Origin: Anaerolineales bacterium
GTDB taxonomy: Bacteria; Chloroflexota; Anaerolineae; Anaerolineales; UBA11579
NCBI GenBank assembly: GCA_019637675.1
Contig: JAHBVE010000003.1
Location: forward strand, 1 to 64,000
Direction: 5' to 3'
DNA: 64,000 nt
Shown piece by piece: positions 40,318-47,308 of this stretch (position 1 is its first letter; the number at the start of each line of letters is the position of its first letter). A program made the translations under genes and the position numbers. Under the pieces are notes generated by a model that worked only from the letters and a program-made list of their open reading frames with translations, searched no databases and was not told the DNA's origin.

Positions 40318-42071
40318 CACTCACCGCCTCGGCGCCAGATCAGGTTGGTCGCATAGCGCACTGCATCAATGGCGTGATTGTTCTTGTCAGGGTAGGAAGA
40401 AATAAAGTTGCCCTCTTTGTCCCTCTCGAGCTCATAATTCAGGAACTCCTCCGCTGTTTGCGGGCAGCGCACAGGATCGATCACGATCTTGGCCAGGCTT
40501 TGCAACCACTTGATGCTATAGGTGACGCTGTCCGGCCCCTTCTCCGCTCCGCGGATGTTGACCCCGAAGGAGCGGAAGTCGGCAATGTCCTTAGGGCTGG
40601 CACTGTCAGCGATCACTAAAGCATCAAGAGACAGTAGGTGTTTCAGGACCAGCGCATCCATCACCTGCTTGTTGGGCGTCTTGTGCGCTCGGTACTCCCC
40701 GTAGATGTACAGGGTCATGCGCGCCGCGTCATAGTGCATCTTGGCAAAATGCAACGGATCCGGGAACCATCCCCAATCCAAACCCTGCAGTGGGCGGTCA
40801 AACTGGGCGATCTGCTCGTCTGTGATGGGCTTGTCTGCTATGACGTTCTCGAACACCATGCCGCCAGTGCCGTTCACCTCACCCAAATACTCATGCTCAT
40901 AAGCTTTAGGGTTGACCTCTTTGAGGTGCTCGGCCATATCGATAAAGGCCTGACCCAGCCAATCAGCCGGCGCATCGAGGTACGAGCTCCTGTGCACCAG
41001 TCGCCGAGGATCAGGTACCCGCACCCACTTATTGACCCACGCATTGGCGCTCCTCGGCGAGTTGTAAACCTTGAATCTGTAAGCCAGGTCACCGCCGCGG
41101 ATGGCTGACTGCTCAATGTTGCGCACCGCATCCTCGCCCTTGAACTGGTCCAGCTCTTCGAGGTGGAGGATGCCGATATACCCGAATGCCGGCTTTATGG
41201 ATTTGAGCTTGCCTGGCTCATCTGCCCCACGGAAGTAGATTTTCTGACCAGTTGGCAGATACTCCATCTCCAACGGGCTGCGAATGCTGCGGAACCGATC
41301 ATCTAAGCCCAGCTCAGAGATCGCCCACTGCAATTGGCTGAACACGCTGTCCCGCATCGTATTGGCAAACTGGCGCATGACGAGTACATGCATGTTTGGA
41401 TTTGCGAGCAACAGATCCAAATCGAAAAGGCTTACGGAGCTCGATTTGATAGACCCACGTCCACCGATAAACACATACTCAGTGTGACGAGCGGCTCGGA
41501 TATCACGATAGGGCTCTAAGAAGCTAGGAGCCAATAAGTGCGCTGGAAGTCCCGCAGCGATCGGCGAAGTCGGCACCGGAGGCTCTGGTACCGTCTTTCG
41601 CTCGCCCATTTCCTCGGCGATGTCGTCAAGCGTATCCAGGTACGCCGTCACCAGCGGCTGGTTGAACTTCACGCGGTCGACGCGCTCACCGTCGGTGAAG
41701 CCACCCACCCAGCGAGGATCAGGCAGAAACAGCTTGTCCTCATCGGAGATACTCTCATAGAGCTTCTCAGCCAAGGCGTTCAAGTCGTTGATCCGTTTCT
41801 GATAGACGGCGTAGCCTGTCTTTGGTGCATTCTCTTTGATAGCATCAAGCTGAGCAGCGGCAATCTGCGCTTCTCGCTCACGCACCCGCTCTTGCCAGCG
41901 GAAATCCGATGACCACTTCTCCAGCGTGGATATATGGCGAGTAGGCGCTCCTGCCCTAGCTTTGCCATATATTTGCACCAGCTTTGCCAGGCTGCGATCA
42001 GGCCCAAGGTTGAAATAGTCCTCAAAAGCGCGGAGAGCCTTGTTGCTTTCTCGCTTACCGGAATTACCCAT
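40317..42071 (-). CDS. Terminase large subunit with N-terminal small-subunit-like domain
   Basis: 584 aa. About 170 N-terminal residues (RSLAKLVQIYGKA...STLEKWSSDFRWQERVRERE) look like a small-subunit HTH and are followed by the ATPase. Walker A is FIGGRGSIKSS (203-211); Walker B is ILHLEELDQF. The nuclease has ADSASPKDIADFRSFG and DKNNHAIDAVRYA. Typical large subunits have about 420 aa, so this is a fusion. No separate small subunit gene was found. Confidence 0.92.
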   Translation of the reverse strand: MGNSGKRESNKALRAFEDYFNLGPDRSLAKLVQIYGKARAGAPTRHISTLEKWSSDFRWQERVREREAQIAAAQLDAIKENAPKTGYAVYQKRINDLNALAEKLYESISDEDKLFLPDPRWVGGFTDGERVDRVKFNQPLVTAYLDTLDDIAEEMGERKTVPEPPVPTSPIAAGLPAHLLAPSFLEPYRDIRAARHTEYVFIGGRGSIKSSSVSLFDLDLLLANPNMHVLVMRQFANTMRDSVFSQLQWAISELGLDDRFRSIRSPLEMEYLPTGQKIYFRGADEPGKLKSIKPAFGYIGILHLEELDQFKGEDAVRNIEQSAIRGGDLAYRFKVYNSPRSANAWVNKWVRVPDPRRLVHRSSYLDAPADWLGQAFIDMAEHLKEVNPKAYEHEYLGEVNGTGGMVFENVIADKPITDEQIAQFDRPLQGLDWGWFPDPLHFAKMHYDAARMTLYIYGEYRAHKTPNKQVMDALVLKHLLSLDALVIADSASPKDIADFRSFGVNIRGAEKGPDSVTYSIKWLQSLAKIVIDPVRCPQTAEEFLNYELERDKEGNFISSYPDKNNHAIDAVRYATNLIWRRGGE

Positions 42072-42083
42072 AACATGCTGCTA

Positions 42084-42419
42084 TCAGCCCTCGTCCGGAG
42101 ACCAAACTGGCTCGGCATGAAGCTCATCGCGGATCTGTTTGTGCAGCCTGCGGATACCGTGGCGAAAATTGCGCACCTGTACCTGCAAGGCCTTTTCGTT
42201 GTCCATTAGGGAGTCGACCTTGTCCTCAAGCTCGCGGCGCTTGGCTCGCTCGGCGCTGAGGTCGCCGGTAAGACGCGCCACCTCAACGCCGAGCTTGGCA
42301 ACCGTTTCGGCCAAGGCAACGCTACGGCTAACCCCAAGTTGGCGCCAGCCCAGCACGGCACTTGAAACCGCTACCAAAGTCACGGCAACCCCCTGCCAAT
42401 TAGCTTGGAGCCAGTCCAC
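42084..42419 (-). CDS. Membrane-anchored coiled-coil protein
   Basis: 111 aa. One N-terminal membrane helix (VAVTLVAVSSAVLGWRQLG) is followed by a charged coiled coil (LAETVAKLGVEVARLTGDLSAERAKRRELEDKVDSLM). Such small proteins near lysis or packaging genes may be spanin-like or holin partners. Not recognised. Confidence 0.6.
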   Translation of the reverse strand: MDWLQANWQGVAVTLVAVSSAVLGWRQLGVSRSVALAETVAKLGVEVARLTGDLSAERAKRRELEDKVDSLMDNEKALQVQVRNFRHGIRRLHKQIRDELHAEPVWSPDEG

Positions 42420-42430
42420 ACGGTGGCCTT

Positions 42431-42769
42431 TTACTTAGCGCCGGGTACTGAGCGGGCGGTAACGCCTTGCTGAATGGTCTGCTTGGCCTCGTAGCCAAGC
42501 GCTGCCAGCAACCAGGAGAAGCCGGCCAGGACAGCGATCTGCACCGCTTCTTCCAGGCCGAACGGGCCGAACACATGCAGCAGCACAGTGCGTAGGGAAG
42601 CCAAAGCCACGGCCGCAATGGCGCCGGCGAGCCGCTTGCGGTCGGGCGTGTTCGCCAGGCCGGCAGCTACCGCAGCGTATACCAGGCCAAAGACGGCCAG
42701 CGGAATCAGGAGATCCGCCCAGGCCAGCTTCAGCACGTTCACAACATCAAGTAGGGTTTCGAGGGTCAT
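42431..42769 (-). CDS. Holin-like membrane protein
   Basis: 112 aa from the ATG with ribosome binding site GGAGAAGC. It has three hydrophobic segments (LLIPLAVFGLVYAAVAAGL, LAGAIAAVALASLRTVLL, IAVLAGFSWLLAALGYEA) and a basic tail. Size and topology fit a phage holin. It is the first gene after the terminator-like leader of the packaging operon. Confidence 0.6.
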   Translation of the reverse strand: MTLETLLDVVNVLKLAWADLLIPLAVFGLVYAAVAAGLANTPDRKRLAGAIAAVALASLRTVLLHVFGPFGLEEAVQIAVLAGFSWLLAALGYEAKQTIQQGVTARSVPGAK

Positions 42770-42810
42770 CTTTGCTTCTCCTTGGGTGCGCCGCCCTGGC
42801 GTGGAGAAAC

Positions 42811-42872
42811 AAAAAAGGCGGTGTGAAGTGCATGGCAAAGCCGAAATGGCTTTGGATGCACGTCACTCCGCC
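42811..42872 (-). terminator. Nested hairpin with T6 before the packaging operon
   Basis: A long imperfect stem (GGCGG/CCGCC, then GTGA, then GTGCAT paired with complements) encloses a perfect 6-bp hairpin (AAAGCC/GGCTTT). It is followed on the minus strand by T6. Architecture is the same as at 33137-33188. Confidence 0.75.
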
Positions 42873-42919
42873 GGGTCGCAATTCCCGCGCCGGAGCGGCG
42901 CGTTTATTAGATTATGGCA

Positions 42920-42948
42920 ATCCTATACGCTCAGTCGTGCAGTGTCAA
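42920..42948 (-). promoter_or_regulatory. Predicted late promoter of the packaging operon
   Basis: TTGACA (rc 42943-42948) and TAGGAT (rc 42920-42925) with 17 bp between. Start near 42913. The transcript meets the hairpin about 40 nt later. Confidence 0.65.
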
Positions 42949-42972
42949 GCCAACATGCGCTGCAGTGTTGCA

Positions 42973-43320
42973 TCAGGGCTTCTGCCTGAGAACACTCCAA
43001 GCATCTACATAGTCCTGCCAGCACGCCGCCATCCAGAGGATCCAGGCTGATAACAGCAGGACCTTGGCCGACGTGTTTTCGGCGGCGGCTTGAGTGAGCA
43101 CCAGCGGGCTGGCCAGCAGGCCAAAGGCCGCCGGCGCCAGCGTGATGAACAGATCCTGCCACGGCTTGGCCGCAGTTACGCGTATATAGGCTTGGCGCTC
43201 TTCAGGACGCACCACCAGCTCGGCCTCCACCCCCAGAATGCGGGCTGCCAGGTAATGCAAGCTCTCATGCAGCAAGGCTGGACCAGAAAACGCCCAAGCT
43301 GCTATGCGCCTCATGCCCAT
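42973..43320 (-). CDS. Membrane zincin-like protein (HExxH)
   Basis: 115 aa. Near the N-terminus LLHESLHYLAARILG contains HExxH, as in DUF3267/M50-type membrane peptidases. Two or three hydrophobic segments follow (FITLAPAAFGLLASPLVLTQ, VLLLSAWILWMAACW). It is short for a full protease. It could cleave a repressor or anti-sigma-like partner; this is speculation. It overlaps the HTH gene upstream by 10 bp. Confidence 0.65.
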   Translation of the reverse strand: MGMRRIAAWAFSGPALLHESLHYLAARILGVEAELVVRPEERQAYIRVTAAKPWQDLFITLAPAAFGLLASPLVLTQAAAENTSAKVLLLSAWILWMAACWQDYVDAWSVLRQKP

Positions 43321-43571
43321 CGACGCCCTCGCTTGGGAGAGAAGAACTCAGCCGGCGCCGTGGAGTCCAGCAGCATCGTGAGCGGGTTCACCCAGTAAAC
43401 ACGCACTGGGCGTGGCTCAGCGCCTGGGGTGTATTCGCTGGGCGGGTTGCCCAAGTCCTGCACCAAACCGCGCTCACGCAACTGGCGCAGGCGGTTTCGC
43501 AAAGACACCACATGGCCATAGCCAAAGAGTTCTGCCGCCTCAGGCAGGGTAATCCAGTTCCCTTTTTCCAT
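43311..43571 (-). CDS. Small DNA-binding regulator, likely leaderless
   Basis: 86 aa. ITLPEAAELFGYGHVVSLRNRLRQLRERGLVQDLG is a helix-turn-helix with a typical EAA start. Its ATG lies 6 bp after a predicted -10 box, so the mRNA probably begins at the start codon. It may be part of the lysogeny switch. Confidence 0.65.
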   Translation of the reverse strand: MEKGNWITLPEAAELFGYGHVVSLRNRLRQLRERGLVQDLGNPPSEYTPGAEPRPVRVYWVNPLTMLLDSTAPAEFFSPKRGRRWA

Positions 43572-43577
43572 GCCCTG

Positions 43578-43627
43578 AGTATAGCATAATTATTCCCTAT
43601 TGACAATGTTTAGATTTCTGGTATTAT
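43578..43627. promoter_or_regulatory. Divergent promoters with overlapping -35 boxes
   Basis: Plus: TTGACA 43600-43605, 16 bp, TATTAT 43622-43627. Minus: TTGTCA (rc 43601-43606), 17 bp, TATACT (rc 43578-43583). The -35 boxes share five bases, so only one polymerase can bind at a time. A 7-bp inverted repeat TCTCGGA/TCCGAGA at 43635-43655 covers the start of the plus transcript. Confidence 0.7.
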
Positions 43628-43670
43628 TATTTCATCTCGGAAACAATATCCGAGAGAGAAAGGAGGAAGC

Positions 43671-43793
43671 ATGGGTAAAAAACGGAAAAAGCTAGCTCAG
43701 CGGGCGGCAGTTCGTAAAGTGATTTACGACCTGTCCGTGGCAACCGCAGCTAGCTTACTGGCCTACTGGCTCATTCGTTTCTTGAGCGAGTAA
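43671..43793 (+). CDS. Small membrane protein, 40 aa
   Basis: MGKKRKKLAQRAAVRKVIYD then LSVATAASLLAYWLIRFLSE: a basic N-terminus and one membrane helix. Very strong ribosome binding site (AAAGGAGGAAGC) and own promoter. It is probably expressed in the lysogen. Function unknown. Confidence 0.65.
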   Translation: MGKKRKKLAQRAAVRKVIYDLSVATAASLLAYWLIRFLSE

Positions 43794-43800
43794 GGCTGGC

Positions 43801-43826
43801 GGGGGCGGGTTTCACCGCCCGCCCCC
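43801..43826. terminator. GC-rich hairpin after the 43671 gene
   Basis: A perfect 9-bp stem of GGGGGCGGG and its complement with an 8-nt loop. It lacks a T-run, so it may be a stability element rather than a full terminator. Confidence 0.45.
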
Positions 43827-43872
43827 GTTCCGTACCCATAGCTTAGCGCAGATCGGCCTCCTTGACAAACAC

Positions 43873-43901
43873 TAGACTTAGAACGAGTGTTCTATTACAA
43901 T
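43873..43901 (+). promoter_or_regulatory. Integrase-side promoter with SOS-box-like operator 3
   Basis: TAGACT (43873-43878), 17 bp, TACAAT (43896-43901). The spacer contains the palindrome AGAAC-GAGT-GTTCT (43880-43893), the third copy of this site in the prophage and again between -35 and -10. A perfect 10-bp hairpin (GCGGCCGGGG/CCCCGGCCGC) lies in the leader at 43984-44009. Confidence 0.6.
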
Positions 43902-44043
43902 GACTGCCCTATCAACGGGTGGAAAGGAGCGGCACACAACCAAAAAAATCGCAGAACAATCCATCAAACCTGAAAAACACAAAGCGGCCGGGGTTAGGGC
44001 CCCGGCCGCCAATTGGCGCACCACCCGGAAAGGACAGAACGCC

Positions 44044-44304
44044 ATGACTATTGTATCAAATCCTACCCTGTTACCTGTTTCGCCAAGATGGCCGCGGCCA
44101 TACATAGAATCGCTCTGTGAGCAAATGGGCAACCGTCTGCTGCAGGAACTCAATCGCCTGGAGGCACCGCCAGCAGTGGTTGACCTGGCTCATGGCCTTG
44201 ATTTTATGGCCGCTTACCTGCAGGATCCTGCTCAGTTTGAATCGGGCTTCGAGGATGTTTTGCAGCGATGCATCTACGCCCTGATCGATACAGGGGGTGT
44301 CTAG
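44044..44304 (+). CDS. Hypothetical protein before the integrase
   Basis: 86 aa from the ATG with GGAAAGGAC upstream; an in-frame ATG at 43900 would add 48 residues but these are low-complexity and cross a strong hairpin. It is helical: WPRPYIESLCEQMGNRLLQELNRLEAPPAVVDLAHGLDFMAAYLQDPAQFESGFEDVLQRCIYALI. It resembles the 34092 product in order (WP..., A-P-A...VxxLxxGxxF). It is immediately followed by the integrase. Confidence 0.6.
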   Translation: MTIVSNPTLLPVSPRWPRPYIESLCEQMGNRLLQELNRLEAPPAVVDLAHGLDFMAAYLQDPAQFESGFEDVLQRCIYALIDTGGV

Positions 44305-45267
44305 ATGTCCCACCTCAACCGCCCACTGCCTCAACCCATTGCAGCGTTTGACGAGTTCCTCGCTAATAACCCCGACTGGGGCAAAAGCACGGGCGATCTG
44401 TATCGCTATACGATGATGCGCCTTGGGCAATGGATGCAAGACAATAACCTTGACCTGGAACACCTGACGATCCGCTTGATGAACGAGTTTCTCCACGAAC
44501 AAGGATGGGGAAACTCATTGCAACGAAGAACCTGTAATTGCCTCCGCCCTTTCATGGATTGGAAGTTTGGCCCCAAGCACCATCTCGCGAATTGGAGAGT
44601 AAAGCATTACAAATCCGCCCGAAAGAGGACAGTCCACGAAGAAAAGCTGACGGATCTATTCTCCTGCTTCCAGCCTGGCATCTCTAAAGGCGGGACCAAA
44701 GAGGCGCGGCGCCTGATTATGTGCGACACGGCTAAACCAACCGGACTTCGCAACCAGGCGATGGTGCGGCTGCTGGCAGACACCGCCCTGCGAAGTGATG
44801 AGCTGGTCAATCTCCGCTTACGAGAGCTCGACCTGGACGGCCGCCGATTGACCACCAAGATAAAAGGTGGCGATGAGGGTGTAGGCCGTTTTGAGCATGC
44901 AACCGAAATAGCACTGCGCGCCTGGCTCGAAGTCCGCCCAGATTGCGACAACGACAAGGTCTTTGTCAGCCCGGGGCAAGGCAAAGGCCGCGGAACACCA
45001 ATGACGCCGTCCGGGCTTAGAGCGATGCTCAGGAAACTAGCTAAAGTACATAGCCTGGGGCCGCTCAGCCCGCATGACTTCCGCCGCGGGTTTGTCGTAT
45101 TCACTATGAAAAAGGGAGCCCCGATCACTGTAATCCAATACGCCGGGCGCTGGGAAAACCCTCAAATGATGCTGCACTACTCGCGGGACATGGAAGCGGA
45201 AAGTATCCGCCCTTACCTACCGGGCAATCTCATCAATGTGCCGGTGTCGATACCAATCGCCGCCTGA
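44305..45267 (+). CDS. Tyrosine-family phage integrase
   Basis: 320 aa. An N-terminal SAM-like core-binding domain precedes the catalytic part. Catalytic residues: R163 in ALRSDEL, K in TTKIKGG, HDFR (H257, R260), W in AGRWEN at the place of the second His, and Y292 in MLHYSRD. It starts 1 bp after the upstream gene. It catalyses integration at the tRNA(CAU) site. It is about 2 kb away from attR, a bit far for an integrase. Confidence 0.95.
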   Translation: MSHLNRPLPQPIAAFDEFLANNPDWGKSTGDLYRYTMMRLGQWMQDNNLDLEHLTIRLMNEFLHEQGWGNSLQRRTCNCLRPFMDWKFGPKHHLANWRVKHYKSARKRTVHEEKLTDLFSCFQPGISKGGTKEARRLIMCDTAKPTGLRNQAMVRLLADTALRSDELVNLRLRELDLDGRRLTTKIKGGDEGVGRFEHATEIALRAWLEVRPDCDNDKVFVSPGQGKGRGTPMTPSGLRAMLRKLAKVHSLGPLSPHDFRRGFVVFTMKKGAPITVIQYAGRWENPQMMLHYSRDMEAESIRPYLPGNLINVPVSIPIAA

Positions 45268-45272
45268 AACAA

Positions 45273-45305
45273 AAACAGCCACCGCAATTGGTGGCTGTTT
45301 TTTTT
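45273..45305 (+). terminator. Rho-independent terminator of the integrase gene
   Basis: An 11-bp stem (AAACAGCCACC and complement) with a 6-nt loop is followed by a run of eight T. It may also serve the convergent minus-strand operon. Confidence 0.88.
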
Positions 45306-45320
45306 GTTCGGGATGAATTG

Positions 45321-46079
45321 CTACCCGAAGTTGGCCCGGACGTGCTCAAAGGCCTCGACCGCTCCTTCCCCGCGGGCGCGGAATTCTTCCGAGATCTTCA
45401 CAGCACTCTCGTGATCCATGAGGCTGTCTGCGTAGGTGTAAAAGGCGGTCCAATCCGATGCAGACTTAGGTGATCCTGGAGCACTCGCTTGAGCTGGCGC
45501 AGTTTGCTGCGCCGCAACTGGCTTGGCAGGCTCGGAGAACTCGGCGTCAATGACGCCTTCCATCTCCTCGGCTGGCGTGGGCTTATAGCCGCCAAGCACC
45601 ATGATCCAAGCCAGGGCGATACGCAGCGCTTTGCTGGTGGCGCGAGTGATGGCCATTGAGCGCGGGGCGTTCAGATCCATGCCGCCCCAGCGCTTGTAGC
45701 TGCCACCGTCTTTGCGCTTCAATACTTCGTCAGTGCGGCAGATGGCAGACGCGCCGCCAATCACCACGCCATCGGAGTTGCGCACCAGGTCAATGTACGC
45801 CTCGAACTGATGTACGCGCTCTGGCCCCTCTCCTTCCACGAAGGTAACAACCGAGCGCTCTTTGGGAGTGATGCCCAGCATAGAGCCGAGCGTCGCCCAA
45901 CCCTCAACCTTCACATACTTGCCGTTCTTCATCGTCACATACAGACGCTTGCTATCAATGATGTTCGCAAGCTCTTTCGCAACCGCCGTGGCCGTGACCA
46001 CTACATCCCTCGGCGTGGCAAGCTCCATGCTGCCGAGCTGCACGCTGCTCTGCAAAACCAATTCTTTTGTATTGCTCAT
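45321..46079 (-). CDS. Possible single-strand annealing/recombination protein
   Basis: 252 aa. The core is VEGWATLGSMLGITPKERSVVTFVEGEGPERVHQFEAYIDLVRNSDGVVIGGASAICRTDE, then AITRATSKALRIALAWIMVLGGYKPTPAEEM, then an Ala/Pro/Gln linker and a short C-terminal domain. Phage recombination mediators have such a layout (conserved core, linker, C-terminal tip). I do not recognise a family with certainty. It ends the operon under the 46835 operator. Confidence 0.5.
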   Translation of the reverse strand: MSNTKELVLQSSVQLGSMELATPRDVVVTATAVAKELANIIDSKRLYVTMKNGKYVKVEGWATLGSMLGITPKERSVVTFVEGEGPERVHQFEAYIDLVRNSDGVVIGGASAICRTDEVLKRKDGGSYKRWGGMDLNAPRSMAITRATSKALRIALAWIMVLGGYKPTPAEEMEGVIDAEFSEPAKPVAAQQTAPAQASAPGSPKSASDWTAFYTYADSLMDHESAVKISEEFRARGEGAVEAFEHVRANFG

Positions 46080-46082
46080 TGC

Positions 46083-46388
46083 TTATCCTTCCCGTTCTAG
46101 TATTTGCTCGGCAGTCCATTCGCCGCGGGCTTTCGCCAAGATGGCCTTGGCTTCTTCAAAGCGCTGGTTCACGCCTTTCACCGATATGCCTTCTTCTGGA
46201 TTTACCAAAGCGTCAAGCGCGGCGTACAACTCCGGCGCCGCGGCAATGAGGGCTGCGTTGGCTAAGTTTTCTTCTTTCGCCTCCAAAATGTTTAGCTCGC
46301 AAACTGACGCACCTGTGGCGGGAAATATCTGGACGCCGCTAGCTGTATTTATGTGCCACGGCCCAGGGCTGAACTTTGGCTTGCTCAT
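46083..46388 (-). CDS. Small phage protein with AALIAAAPELYAAL motif
   Basis: 101 aa. FSPGPWHINTASGVQIFP, then ANAALIAAAPELYAALDALV is a motif seen in very many phage early proteins of unknown role. It is coupled to its neighbours by overlaps. Confidence 0.75.
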   Translation of the reverse strand: MSKPKFSPGPWHINTASGVQIFPATGASVCELNILEAKEENLANAALIAAAPELYAALDALVNPEEGISVKGVNQRFEEAKAILAKARGEWTAEQILEREG

Positions 46389-46561
46389 ACCGCCTCTTGC
46401 ACAAGCTCAGGATGGATGGTGCACACCTGGCGCCCACCGCCCATCTGCGCCAGCATCGCCCCACACATGCAACGGGGCGTGTCATCGTCAGCTGAGAGCA
46501 TGCGCTCTTGGGCGGCGATTTCGTCCTCGGCGTACCCAGGTTCGTAAAAGCTCCCGCTCAT
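46385..46561 (-). CDS. Small zinc-finger-like protein, 58 aa
   Basis: It has CMCGAML and CTIH, a CxC...C..H zinc-binding pattern, and an acidic N-terminus. Start and stop both overlap neighbours (ATGA), so the frame is likely real although short. Confidence 0.6.
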   Translation of the reverse strand: MSGSFYEPGYAEDEIAAQERMLSADDDTPRCMCGAMLAQMGGGRQVCTIHPELVQEAV

Positions 46562-46809
46562 GACGCCACCTCTGACAATTCAAGAACGAAGGCCGGCGCC
46601 AACTCTGCCTGGCAGAGCGGACACTCCTTTTCGTGGTTACGAATGACCATCGCAAGGTACTCACCTGGCCGGAGTGCCTTGTAGGCATTGCGGCCAGCAT
46701 GGGTAGCCAGGGCAGCACGCTCAGCACAGTTACTCTCTCGCTGCTTTATCCCCTGCTCTTCGGCCTCGGTCAAAATGCGCTTCGGGGTTGGTGTCCATCC
46801 GTTATACAT
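46558..46809 (-). CDS. Small phage protein with CxxC
   Basis: 83 aa. The first half is basic (WTPTPKRILTEAEEQGIKQRESN); the later HEKECPLCQAELAP has a C-P-L-C pair. It is the first gene of the leftward recombination operon, with ribosome binding site CAGGAGGCAGAC. Function unknown. Confidence 0.65.
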   Translation of the reverse strand: MYNGWTPTPKRILTEAEEQGIKQRESNCAERAALATHAGRNAYKALRPGEYLAMVIRNHEKECPLCQAELAPAFVLELSEVAS

Positions 46810-46834
46810 GTCTGCCTCCTGTTATTGCTATTCG

Positions 46835-46864
46835 GATATTATCATATTTGATAATATCAAGCAA
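46835..46864 (-). promoter_or_regulatory. Leftward promoter overlapped by a 24-bp palindrome
   Basis: TTGCTT (rc 46859-46864), 17 bp, TAATAT (rc 46836-46841). The perfect palindrome GATATTATCA-TATT-TGATAATATC (46835-46858) covers the -10 and the spacer. A bound repressor, perhaps the XRE protein from the divergent gene, would shut off this operon. Confidence 0.7.
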
Positions 46865-46901
46865 GTACTAGGGACATTGGTTACTAAAAGGATTTTCTTT
46901 C

Positions 46902-46930
46902 TTGACAATAAAAAACTAGTATGCTAGAGT
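46902..46930 (+). promoter_or_regulatory. Promoter of the XRE gene, leaderless
   Basis: TTGACA (46902-46907), 17 bp, TAGAGT (46925-46930). The ATG follows the -10 after 6 bp, so the transcript should start at or next to the start codon. Confidence 0.6.
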
Positions 46931-46936
46931 GCTGCC

Positions 46937-47206
46937 ATGAACACATTGGCCCCCGCTAACTTACACAACATGGAGGATTTGCTGATGGGCACCGTGAAGT
47001 CTCACGTGCCCGCACTGCTCACCGAACGGGGCTGGGGCCCGATGGACTTAGTTCGCCGCGCCAATCTGAGTGTGCGCACGGCGTATCGCCTGACGGATGG
47101 CGAGGCGTACTTCACCACCCAAACACTTGAAAAATTGTGCCAAGTGTTTGGAGTACCGGTGGAGAAGATCATCGAGTTTGTTCCGGACGAGGAGCAGTCG
47201 GGGTAA
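46937..47206 (+). CDS. XRE-family HTH regulator, likely phage repressor
   Basis: 89 aa. VKSHVPALLTERGWGPMDLVRRANLSVRTAYRLTDGEAYFTTQTLEKLCQVFGVPVEKIIEFV is a complete Cro/CI-type HTH domain. It is divergent to the recombination operon with a 24-bp palindrome between them, so it probably binds there. It lacks a cleavage domain. Confidence 0.82.
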   Translation: MNTLAPANLHNMEDLLMGTVKSHVPALLTERGWGPMDLVRRANLSVRTAYRLTDGEAYFTTQTLEKLCQVFGVPVEKIIEFVPDEEQSG

Positions 47207-47308
47207 ACAAAAAAGCCCCAGCCAGAACAGCCAGAGCTTCTTTGTTATCAGCGCTCCCTCCCGTCAAAAGTCGGGGCGCCAGCACCTTTATAACTTATAT
47301 CTGAGTAC

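Noticed and set aside
42772..43050. Plus-strand ORF of 92 aa in the packaging leader
   Set aside because: It runs through the hairpin and promoter on the other strand and into the 3' part of the zincin-like gene. No ribosome binding site is seen.
43862..43898. Promoter TTGACA 43862 with TATTAC 43893
   Set aside because: The spacing of 25 bp is too long. TAGACT with TACAAT at 17 bp fits better.
43900..44043. N-terminal extension of the 44044 gene from ATG 43900
   Set aside because: It would cross a perfect 10-bp GC hairpin, is low-complexity, and begins at the promoter. ATG 44044 has a good ribosome binding site.
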